A DNA stretch of 5,008 nt from UBA5359 sp028699365 [NCBI: bacterium] (GTDB taxonomy: Bacteria; UBP13; UBA5359), in NCBI GenBank assembly GCA_028699365.1, contig JAQVUQ010000231.1, positions 1 to 5,008 of the forward strand, given 5' to 3'. Each line of letters starts with the position of its first letter. Within the stretch, counting starts at the first letter, position 1. This document shows, piece by piece, positions 1-4,999 of the stretch. Made by a program: the position numbers and the translations under genes. The notes under the pieces are model-generated. The model was given only the letters and a program-made list of their open reading frames with translations. It did not search any database and had not been told where the DNA came from.

Positions 1-149
1 ATAATCGATCATCGGCAAGACGCCTGTAAACGGCAGGAGAAAAGCGCTGTCTTGTGGAATAGAATAAATTGTGTAGTTACAGGCAAAGCATAGAGAAAAC
101 TGCGGCGCTAACATCCGAAGCATTAAAAAGGGGCTGCCAGAATTATAAA

Positions 150-168
150 CAATGCCGTTTGGGCATTG
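150..168 (+). repeat. 7-bp perfect inverted repeat (hairpin) upstream of the KaiC-like gene
   Basis: CAATGCC (150-156) and GGCATTG (162-168) pair perfectly around a 5-nt GTTTG loop. On the plus strand it is followed by A-rich sequence, so it is not an intrinsic terminator in that direction. On the minus strand it is followed by a short T/A-rich stretch, but no minus-strand gene is supported that could use it. It could be a protein-binding site or a leader hairpin. The symmetry is directly visible; the role is unknown. Confidence 0.45.
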
Positions 169-365
169 AAACACAAAACCTTGCCGGGATCCGTGCTGGG
201 GAAAAGGGCTGAGAGTGATATTCTTTGCCTGTTCCTGGGAAGAATATCCTGGAAAGGTTGGGCTTCGTGGCGCCGCTGGAAGCTCGACTGCGCTATGAAA
301 AAGAGCGTCAACGACTGGCAGGGGTACAACAAAATTTATATCTGAAAATCGAATGCAGTATGCAG

Positions 366-373
366 AGAGGTGA
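366..373 (+). promoter_or_regulatory. Ribosome binding site fixing the KaiC-like start
   Basis: AGAGGTGA lies with its AGAGG core 7 nt before the ATG at 378 and matches the extended Shine-Dalgarno AGGAGGTGA with a single-base gap. The alternative in-frame starts at 225 (TTG) and 360 (ATG) have no comparable site. This is the main reason for choosing 378. Confidence 0.75.
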
Positions 374-377
374 AGAG

Positions 378-1838
378 ATGCTTAATCCGAAGGACGAACG
401 TTTATCCACCGGCATTCCCGGGCTGGATGAGATTCTATACGGCGGGCTGTTGCCTGGGCGGGCCTACCTGGTACGCGGCGGCCCCGGCACCGGTAAGACT
501 ATTATGGGGTTGCACTGGCTGATGGCCGGTGTTGCCCGGCAGGAGCGGACGCTTTATATCAGCCTGGTAGAGACGGAGGCTGAGATACGTCGCAATGCCG
601 CCCGCATGGGCCTGGATCTTCAGGGCATCTCTTTTCTGGATCTGAGTCCCTCGCCGGAGTTCTTCAGCGAGGTGGAGACATACGATATCTTCTCCCCGGC
701 CGAGGTGGAGAGAGAGCCGACCACCAAAAAAGTAATAGAGACCATGGACAATCTCAAGCCGCAGCGCATCTTTATAGATTCCATGACACAGTTCCGCTAC
801 CTGGCCACGGATATCTTTCAATTCCGTAAGCAGGTGCTCTCCCTGTTGCGCTTTCTGCTGGAACGGGAAACGACGGTAATCTTTTCATCCGAAACCAGCG
901 ATGTCAGTCCGGACGACGACCTGCAGTTTATCGCCGACGGCGTTATCAGTCTGGAGTCTGTTCCCGGGGGGGGGATGGTCAGCGTGCTTAAGTATCGTGG
1001 CTCCGGCTTCCGGTCGGGATGTAACGCCATGCGCATAGATGAGCACGGCATGAAGGTCTTCCCCAGGCTCTTGCCCGAATCCTTTGTCAAAGAGTTCAAG
1101 GCTGAAACCATCTCTTCGGGCGTGCCGGAGCTGGATGAACTGCTGCACGGTGGCCTGGAACGGGGAACGGTCACTATTATCAGTGGGCCGTCGGGCGTAG
1201 GTAAGAGCACCCTGGGCATGGCCTTCATGAAGGAGGCGGCCGGACGGGGAGAACGTTCGGTGAATTATATCTTCGACGAGATGACAGAGACTCTGCTGCA
1301 CCGGGCGGAATCCGTCAATATTCCGGCCAAGGCCATGATCGAGCGAGGCACGCTGTCGGTGGTGCCGGTGGAACCTCTGCGCTATTTACCGGACGAATTT
1401 GCCCAACTGGTGCGCCGGGAGGTGGAGGATAAGCAGGCCAGGATAGTCATGATCGACAGCACCGCCGGCTACAGCCTGGCCGTGCACGGCCAGGATTTTG
1501 TCAGGAGCCTGCACAGCCTTTGCCGGTATCTGAAGAATATGGGCGTTACCGTCATCCTGGTTACCGAGACAAAGGATATAACCGGGGAGTTCAAGGTGAC
1601 TGAATTCGGCCTTAGTTACCTGGCCGATAATATAATCTTCCTGCGTTATCTCGAGATAAACGGCGAGTTGCATAAGGCTATAGGCGTCTTGAAGAAGCGG
1701 GCCAGTGATTTCGAGAAATCCATGAGGGAATTGAGCATCACCAGTCACGGTATTAAAATCGGTCATCCGCTGTCCGGATTGCGAGGCATCCTGAGGGGTG
1801 TCCCTGAGTTCATCGTCCCGCCCCGGCAGGAGGGATAG
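378..1838 (+). CDS. KaiC-like two-domain RecA-superfamily ATPase (circadian-clock KaiC family signalling protein)
   Basis: This 486-residue cytosolic protein has two tandem KaiC/RecA ATPase domains. Domain 1 starts with STGIPGLDEILYGG and carries Walker A GGPGTGKT (34-41) and a Walker B Asp at 134 (RIFIDS). Domain 2 starts with SSGVPELDELLHGG (247-259) and carries Walker A GPSGVGKS (270-277) and a Walker B Asp at 360 (IVMIDS). The KaiC-type tail (LADNIIFLRYLEI, then LKKRASDFEKSMRE) follows at about 415-451. In cyanobacterial KaiC, tandem catalytic glutamates follow Walker A; here the pairs read V64-E65 and D300-E301. The autophosphorylation pair Ser431-Thr432 aligns with Ser413-Tyr414. The length is close to the roughly 519 aa of cyanobacterial KaiC, lacking part of its C-terminal extension. 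No kaiA or kaiB is present in the window; a receiver gene begins 1 base after the stop and a histidine kinase follows, so a role as an ATP-dependent signalling switch is inferred. A true circadian function is not supported. The start at 378 is chosen for its ribosome binding site and because family homology begins there. Confidence 0.93.
   Translation: MLNPKDERLSTGIPGLDEILYGGLLPGRAYLVRGGPGTGKTIMGLHWLMAGVARQERTLYISLVETEAEIRRNAARMGLDLQGISFLDLSPSPEFFSEVETYDIFSPAEVEREPTTKKVIETMDNLKPQRIFIDSMTQFRYLATDIFQFRKQVLSLLRFLLERETTVIFSSETSDVSPDDDLQFIADGVISLESVPGGGMVSVLKYRGSGFRSGCNAMRIDEHGMKVFPRLLPESFVKEFKAETISSGVPELDELLHGGLERGTVTIISGPSGVGKSTLGMAFMKEAAGRGERSVNYIFDEMTETLLHRAESVNIPAKAMIERGTLSVVPVEPLRYLPDEFAQLVRREVEDKQARIVMIDSTAGYSLAVHGQDFVRSLHSLCRYLKNMGVTVILVTETKDITGEFKVTEFGLSYLADNIIFLRYLEINGELHKAIGVLKKRASDFEKSMRELSITSHGIKIGHPLSGLRGILRGVPEFIVPPRQEG
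1828..1834 (+). promoter_or_regulatory. Ribosome binding site of the receiver gene, inside the end of the KaiC-like gene
   Basis: AGGAGGG lies 5 nt before the ATG at 1840 and inside the last codons of the ATPase gene, whose stop is 1836-1838. Only one base separates stop and start. It decides the receiver's start at 1840 over an upstream in-frame start at 1798 and favours coupled translation. Confidence 0.8.
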
Positions 1839-1839
1839 T

Positions 1840-2211
1840 ATGTCCAACGAAGCGGCCATACTGGTAGTCGATCGTAATCCCAGGAATCGGGAGCTGCTGG
1901 AACGCTTTCTGGTACGGGAAGGCTATCAAGTATGCCAGGCGGCTGACCTGCAGGAGTTTGCGGCGGCTCTGGAAAGAGATGGCGATCTGAAGCTGGCTCT
2001 GGTGGATATCGCCGGCTTTGACAGCGCCATCTGGGATTACTGCGAACAATTGAGAGACAAGGACATACCCTTTCTGGTCATCTCACCTCGGCAGGCTGCT
2101 GCCCTGCAGGAAGAGAGCATTGCCCACGGAGCCCGGGGCCTGCTGACCAAGCCGCTGGCTGTCAGAGACCTGCTTCGTCTTATCAGGAGCCTGATAGAGG
2201 GGGGAGCATGA
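1840..2211 (+). CDS. Stand-alone response-regulator receiver-domain protein
   Basis: A 123-residue protein that is essentially one CheY-like receiver domain with no output domain. Visible landmarks: acidic-pocket Asp11 (ILVVDR), phospho-acceptor Asp56 at the end of beta-3 ([10 protein letters not shown]), Ser82 in the switch position (FLVIS), and the conserved Lys104-Pro105 (LLTKP). The usual second acidic residue after Asp11 is Arg12, so the Mg2+ site is one acid short; phosphorylation may be weaker or the domain may act partly as a docking module. The gene starts 1 base after the KaiC-like ATPase stop and overlaps the downstream histidine-kinase start by 4 bases (ATGA). The natural inference is that it receives phosphate from that kinase, or from a wider relay, and signals by protein contact, as CheY and Spo0F do. 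An in-frame start at 1798 would add 14 residues lying inside the ATPase gene and lacks a ribosome binding site. Confidence 0.9.
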   Translation: MSNEAAILVVDRNPRNRELLERFLVREGYQVCQAADLQEFAAALERDGDLKLALVDIAGFDSAIWDYCEQLRDKDIPFLVISPRQAAALQEESIAHGARGLLTKPLAVRDLLRLIRSLIEGGA

Positions 2212-3248
2212 GCAGGATACTGCTGCATATCAGCCAGGAAGAGAACCGGCGTCTGCTGTCGGAGGCGTTGAAGCCTTTCAATGAAGTGATACTGCCCCAG
2301 GCCGATATTATCCCGGAGGAGGTCTTCGATCTGCTCATCCTGGACGGACCGGCCCTGGACAGCTTACAGGAAAGCCTCAGGGCCAGGCGGGAGCGGGAGC
2401 AGCCTGTGCTGGTGCCGGTTCTGCTGGTGACTACCCGCAAAGATGTGCGCCTGGTTACCAGGAGACTGTGGGAGATAGTGGACGAACTGATCATCAGTCC
2501 CATAGAGAAGGTGGAACTTCAATCCAGGGTGGCAGTGCTGCTGCGATCACGCCGCTATACCCTGGAACTGGTCAAGCTGAGCAGCGACCTGGAGACTTTC
2601 AGCCATTCGATCTCACATGATCTGAGGGCCGTTCTGGCGGTGATCCAGGGACATACCCAACTTTTGCAGAGGGATCTGCCGGCTGATGATATCCGCCTGC
2701 AGCAACATATAACGGCTGTCCTTACGGCCTCCGGTCGCATGAATGTCATGATCCAGGATTTGGTGGACGTCGCCCGGCTGAGTTCCGGGGGCATACAACT
2801 GATCAGGCAGCCGGTCAACCTGAAAAGCTTCCTGGACGATCTGCTGAAGAGTATCGGTCCGACCATGGATGCGGGGCGGATCAGGCTGGATATCCCGGAA
2901 GATATGCCTCCGGTGGAGGCCGATCCCAACCGGCTGGAGCGCATCCTGATAAATCTAATCAGCAACGCCCTGAAATATTCCGAGAAAGACATTCTGATCA
3001 ACGCGGACAAGCGTGATCGTGAAACGGAGATAGCGGTGACGGACAGGGGCATCGGTATCTCTGCCAGGGATATGGAACACCTGTTCGAACGCTTCTACAG
3101 GGTTGAGGACAAACATAAGAGCGAAGGCCTGGGCCTGGGCTTGTATATCACCAAAGCTTTGGTCGAGGCCCACGGCGGGCATATCCGGGTGGAGAGCAAG
3201 CCTGGAAAAGGCAGCCGTTTCTCCTTCACTCTGCCTATGGACGTGTAA
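2208..3248 (+). CDS. Soluble sensor histidine kinase with N-terminal degenerate receiver domain
   Basis: A 346-residue protein with no evident signal peptide or membrane segment, so it is cytoplasmic. Residues 1-112 have receiver topology (ILLHIS strand, [11 protein letters not shown] at 41-51, VPVLLVTT at 69-76, [11 protein letters not shown] at 94-104). They keep an Asp46 at the acceptor position but lack the acidic pair after strand 1, and Ser97 replaces the conserved Lys before Pro, so this is a pseudo-receiver. The HisKA dimerisation domain follows, with SHDLR and phospho-acceptor His137. The HATPase_c domain has an N box ([10 protein letters not shown], Asn249/Asn253), G1 DRGIG (279-283), F box FERFYR (293-298), G2 GLGLGL (307-312) and a final GKGSRF (333-338). 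All ATP-binding motifs are intact, so it should autophosphorylate. Position His+4 is Ala141 rather than Thr or Asn, which suggests weak phosphatase activity. It ends the KaiC-like/receiver operon; probable partners are those two products. The 4-base ATGA overlap with the receiver and the GGGGGG tract just upstream fix the start. Confidence 0.93.
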   Translation: MSRILLHISQEENRRLLSEALKPFNEVILPQADIIPEEVFDLLILDGPALDSLQESLRARREREQPVLVPVLLVTTRKDVRLVTRRLWEIVDELIISPIEKVELQSRVAVLLRSRRYTLELVKLSSDLETFSHSISHDLRAVLAVIQGHTQLLQRDLPADDIRLQQHITAVLTASGRMNVMIQDLVDVARLSSGGIQLIRQPVNLKSFLDDLLKSIGPTMDAGRIRLDIPEDMPPVEADPNRLERILINLISNALKYSEKDILINADKRDRETEIAVTDRGIGISARDMEHLFERFYRVEDKHKSEGLGLGLYITKALVEAHGGHIRVESKPGKGSRFSFTLPMDV

Positions 3249-3254
3249 TGGAAG

Positions 3255-3279
3255 TGACGGCAGGCTAGCAATGCCGTCA
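3255..3279 (+). repeat. 8-bp perfect hairpin directly after the histidine-kinase gene
   Basis: TGACGGCA (3255-3262) and TGCCGTCA (3272-3279) pair perfectly around a 9-nt loop that itself contains the palindrome GCTAGC. It starts 6 bases after the kinase stop. No T-tract follows, so it is not a classical intrinsic terminator. It may stabilise the 3' end of the mRNA, act as a pause site before the terminator, or bind a protein. Confidence 0.6.
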
Positions 3280-3324
3280 TCTGGAGACGTTGGGATAATT
3301 TAATTCATAAAGAGAAGCTGATTG

Positions 3325-3375
3325 CGTGATTTAAGAGGCTTTCAAAAGGAAAGATCTTTTAAATCACGTTTTTTT
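3325..3375 (+). terminator. Rho-independent terminator of the KaiC-like/receiver/kinase operon
   Basis: A perfect 10-bp stem, CGTGATTTAA (3325-3334) with TTAAATCACG (3359-3368), is followed at once by seven T residues (3369-3375). Inside it a second hairpin, CTTTC (3339-3343) with GAAAG (3349-3353), closes the top, giving a long extended stem. It lies 77 bases after the kinase stop on the same strand. The T-tract is on the plus-strand 3' side and no matching A-tract precedes it, so it acts for the upstream operon only. Confidence 0.85.
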
Positions 3376-3378
3376 ATG

Positions 3379-3397
3379 TAGAATAATAAAGATTCTA
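3379..3397. promoter_or_regulatory. Inverted repeat just upstream of the -35 box, candidate operator
   Basis: TAGAAT (3379-3384) and ATTCTA (3392-3397) form a 6-bp inverted repeat with a 7-nt spacer, ending 10 bases before the -35 box of the regulator promoter. The stretch is strongly AT-rich, so it could be an UP-element-like region or a regulator binding site. Chance occurrence in AT-rich DNA is possible. Confidence 0.35.
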
Positions 3398-3407
3398 TAG
3401 AAAACTC

Positions 3408-3435
3408 TTGACAACGCCGTCTATGCGTATATAAT
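3408..3435 (+). promoter_or_regulatory. Near-consensus sigma-70/sigma-A promoter for the regulator-aldolase operon
   Basis: The -35 box TTGACA (3408-3413) and -10 box TATAAT (3430-3435) are both exact consensus matches, separated by 16 nt. Transcription would begin near 3442, leaving a leader of roughly 60 to 100 nt depending on the regulator's start codon. A promoter this strong in front of a regulator gene usually implies tight repression. Two candidate operator symmetries flank or overlap it. Confidence 0.85.
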
Positions 3436-3449
3436 CTAATTATACATGT
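3427..3449. promoter_or_regulatory. Candidate operator overlapping -10 and transcription start
   Basis: GTATA (3427-3431) and TATAC (3441-3445) form a 5-bp inverted repeat with a 9-nt gap spanning the -10 box to about +4, and the palindrome ACATGT (3444-3449) adjoins it. A GntR-family repressor bound here would block RNA polymerase. GTATA/TATAC-type half-sites are seen in some operators of this superfamily. The arms are short and the region AT-rich, so this is only a candidate. Confidence 0.3.
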
Positions 3450-3539
3450 TAGCAATTATATTCAGGGTATGTGCAGTAACAGCCTGGAATTTTTGGAGCC
3501 TTGTATAGAGATAAAGCGATCCCTGAGGATATGGAGTTT

Positions 3540-4286
3540 ATGGAAGTACCACTTAAACAGAAGGCCTATGAATATGTATTGTTGAAAATCATGTCGGGGG
3601 CACTGCCGCCCGGCACCAAGATTTCTGAAGTGGCCATGGCTAAGGAGATAGGTATAAGCCCTACGCCGTTAAGAGAGGCATACCGTCAACTTGCCGGCGA
3701 GGGGCTATTGAAGTATGTGCCTAATGCGGGGGTCTTCGTAAGAGAGATAAATCGGACGGAGATTGAGGAGTTATATGAAACACGAGAGGCTATTGAAGCT
3801 TTCTGTGCGGGAAAAGCCTCTTTGAAAATGAATGCTATCACTACGGCGGAACTTAAGGAGTGTCTTGACGAGATGCTTGCGGTAGCTCGTGAATTTAGCC
3901 AATCGGGACAGCCGGAGTTCTCTCCAGAGCAGCAAATCGGATATCTGAAGGCTGATGCGCGTTTCCATCTTCTCATTCTTAGGGCTGCCGGAAACGGTAT
4001 CATGCTGAAGACCATGCGGGAATGCCATATTCTGGGACGTCTTCTTAATTTCAAGAGCCACAGGCATACCCTGCAGCAGGTAGCTAAAACTATCAGGCAG
4101 CATTATAGAATATATACGGCCATCCGTGATCGTGATTATGACAGAGCGGTTGCCCGTATGAAAAGCCATATAGAATTCAGTCGTGCCACCGCTTTGGAAA
4201 ACAGCATCGGCAAGCCTGATAAGAGCGATGCCGAGCATCTTTCAGGGATGATTCTGAGCTTTATACACAACATGGAGAAGGAGTAA
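3540..4286 (+). CDS. GntR-family transcriptional regulator, FadR subfamily (FCD domain)
   Basis: A DNA-binding regulator of 248 residues from the ATG at 3540. Residues about 5-69 are the GntR winged helix-turn-helix: PPGTKISEVAMAKEIGISPT, then PLREAYRQLAGEGLL and the wing NAGVFVREI. The rest is an all-helical FCD effector domain with the full set of expected metal ligands: Asp139 and His143 (DARFH), His188 and His210. FCD proteins usually bind carboxylate-containing metabolites through this metal site. The gene directly precedes an Eda-family aldolase, so the effector is probably a sugar acid or keto-deoxy-sugar acid, and local plus autogenous control is likely. Start choice is uncertain. TTG 3501 has GGAG only 2 nt away and ATG 3531 has GAGG only 2 nt away, whereas ATG 3540 has GAGGA 10 nt upstream (3525-3529) and GGAG 3 nt upstream. 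An in-frame stop at 3477-3479 bounds the frame. Codon use is more AT-rich than in the upstream operon. Confidence 0.92.
   Translation: MEVPLKQKAYEYVLLKIMSGALPPGTKISEVAMAKEIGISPTPLREAYRQLAGEGLLKYVPNAGVFVREINRTEIEELYETREAIEAFCAGKASLKMNAITTAELKECLDEMLAVAREFSQSGQPEFSPEQQIGYLKADARFHLLILRAAGNGIMLKTMRECHILGRLLNFKSHRHTLQQVAKTIRQHYRIYTAIRDRDYDRAVARMKSHIEFSRATALENSIGKPDKSDAEHLSGMILSFIHNMEKE
4278..4283 (+). promoter_or_regulatory. Strong Shine-Dalgarno AAGGAG in the last codons of the regulator gene
   Basis: AAGGAG is followed by a 6-nt spacer and GTG at 4290, an ideal arrangement. It is 41 nt from the aldolase start, too far to serve it, so if functional it drives the 12-codon mini-ORF at 4290-4328. 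It could also be coincidence, because it encodes the Lys-Glu end of the regulator. Confidence 0.45.
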
Positions 4287-4289
4287 GCC

Positions 4290-4328
4290 GTGCAGTGGAA
4301 TAATCCTGATACCGGGGGTGAGTCGTGA
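4290..4328 (+). CDS. Putative 12-codon leader peptide translationally coupled to the aldolase
   Basis: The frame begins with GTG and reads MQWNNPDTGGES before TGA at 4326-4328. Its ribosome binding site is AAGGAG with 6-nt spacing, and its stop overlaps the aldolase GTG start (4325-4327) in the arrangement GTGA, as in coupled genes. The peptide matches no family I know and shows no run of one amino acid that would point to classical attenuation. Either it is a coupling device that carries ribosomes from the regulator gene into the aldolase gene, or it is chance. Confidence 0.3.
   Translation: MQWNNPDTGGES
4314..4321 (+). promoter_or_regulatory. Ribosome binding site of the aldolase, supporting a GTG start
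   Basis: GGGGGTGA matches the extended Shine-Dalgarno GGAGGTGA with one mismatch. The G-rich core ends 6 nt before the GTG at 4325. No in-frame ATG lies near the start of family homology, so the GTG is the best start. Confidence 0.7.
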
Positions 4329-4984
4329 TCTCGACAAGCGGCTTTTCAGCAGAATTGCTGGAAGAACTGCATAGAAGCCGTGTAATTGCCGTATTAATGG
4401 TGGATAATGTTTGCGATGCCGTGCCGCTTGCTAGGGCTCTTCTGGATGGCGGCATAAATATCATTGAGCTTACATTAAGAACTCCTATTGCCATAGAAGC
4501 ACTTATTGAAATACGGCGCAAGGTTCCTGAAATGATTGTCGGAATAGGCACCATACTCACGGTGGAACAACTCGTTGCCGTAAAGACGGCAGGGGCGGCG
4601 TTTGGTGTGGCGCCCGGCTTCAATCCCAGGGTTGTGACTAAAGCGCAGGAGATATCTTTTCCGTTTGCGCCCGGTATCTGCACTCCTTCGGATATTGAGG
4701 CAGCCTTGGAGAGAGGCTGCCGCGTTCTGAAGTTCTTTCCCGCTGAAGCTTGCGGGGGACTGAAGAGCCTCAAGGCAATGCAGGCGCCGTATGCACATCT
4801 TGATATAAGCTACATCCCTCTCGGCGGGCTGGATCAGGATAATTTTCTTCAATATCTTCAATATCCCGCCGTCGTGGCTGTAGGCGGTTCATGGATAGCC
4901 ATGCGTGGTGAAATAAGCGCCAATGACTGGAAAGCTATCACGGCCAAGGCCATCAAGGCCAGAGAATTGATCGATTCGCTTTAG
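4325..4984 (+). CDS. eda: 2-dehydro-3-deoxy-phosphogluconate (KDPG) / 4-hydroxy-2-oxoglutarate aldolase family protein
   Basis: A 219-residue class I aldolase of the Eda/KDPG-KHG family, a single TIM barrel of normal family length (about 205-220 aa). The family cleaves 2-keto-3-deoxy-6-phosphogluconate to pyruvate and glyceraldehyde 3-phosphate through a Schiff base, in Entner-Doudoroff or hexuronate breakdown. Visible residues: Glu48 and Arg52 (IELTLRT; E. coli Glu45/Arg49), GIGT (73-76), APGF (96-99), Schiff-base Lys136 in LKFFPAE (E. coli Lys133), and the phosphate-binding GG (167-168) and GGSW (187-190). The position of E. coli Thr161 in PTGG is Leu166 here (PLGG), so the exact substrate may be another keto-deoxy-sugar-acid phosphate. 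It follows the GntR/FCD regulator by 38 bases with no terminator between, so the two are probably one operon. The GTG start has a good ribosome binding site. The family call is firm; the substrate is inferred. Confidence 0.93.
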   Translation: MISTSGFSAELLEELHRSRVIAVLMVDNVCDAVPLARALLDGGINIIELTLRTPIAIEALIEIRRKVPEMIVGIGTILTVEQLVAVKTAGAAFGVAPGFNPRVVTKAQEISFPFAPGICTPSDIEAALERGCRVLKFFPAEACGGLKSLKAMQAPYAHLDISYIPLGGLDQDNFLQYLQYPAVVAVGGSWIAMRGEISANDWKAITAKAIKARELIDSL

Positions 4985-4993
4985 AGGAAAGGA
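4985..4993 (+). promoter_or_regulatory. Ribosome binding site of the next gene
   Basis: AGGAAAGGA begins right after the aldolase stop and ends 6 nt before an ATG at 5000. It is a good Shine-Dalgarno candidate and indicates that the operon continues past the window. Confidence 0.55.
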
Positions 4994-4999
4994 TTTGAA

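Larger units (their letters stand above)
1..377. other. Upstream non-coding region of the KaiC-like operon
   Basis: No gene is supported here. The reading frame of the downstream ATPase stays open back to a TTG at 225 (in-frame stop at 216-218), but nothing resembling a ribosome binding site precedes that TTG or the ATG at 360, so this stretch is treated as leader or intergenic DNA. It holds a perfect hairpin at 150-168. It also has a weak sigma-70-like candidate, CTGGCA (315-320), a 16-nt spacer and TATATC (337-342), each box matching 4 of 6 consensus positions; this would start transcription near 348 and leave a short leader. No tRNA, known riboswitch core, CRISPR or insertion-sequence terminus could be recognised by eye. 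Confidence 0.5.

Noticed and set aside
83-138. Stretch with GGCAAAGC, GCGGCGCTAAC and GGGGCTGCC that loosely recalls a class I cyclic di-GMP riboswitch.
   Set aside because: The segment between the matching pieces is too short for the second paired arm and the first stem does not pair cleanly by eye. A covariance-model scan (Rfam RF01051) would decide; without it the resemblance is not strong enough to report.
225-1838. Longer KaiC-like protein of 537 residues starting at TTG 225.
   Set aside because: No ribosome binding site precedes 225, whereas 378 has a strong one and family homology begins there.
378-1838. Calling this a genuine circadian clock.
   Set aside because: There is no kaiA or kaiB in the window, and the Ser-Thr phosphorylation pair and one catalytic Glu differ from cyanobacterial KaiC; a broader KaiC-family signalling role is safer.
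435-1859. Several long minus-strand open frames opposite the KaiC-like gene.
   Set aside because: They are antisense shadows of a GC-rich coding gene: the products are low-complexity or family-less and the plus-strand gene explains the codon structure.
3103-3303. Plus-strand open frame across the end of the kinase gene.
   Set aside because: It overlaps the conserved G2/G3 ATP-binding region in another frame, is rich in Trp and Ala as expected of a shadow, and lacks a ribosome binding site.
3469-3585. Short ATG-started frame upstream of and overlapping the GntR regulator start.
   Set aside because: Its AGGG is only 1 nt from the ATG, the 38-residue product resembles nothing, and it is out of frame with a well-supported gene.
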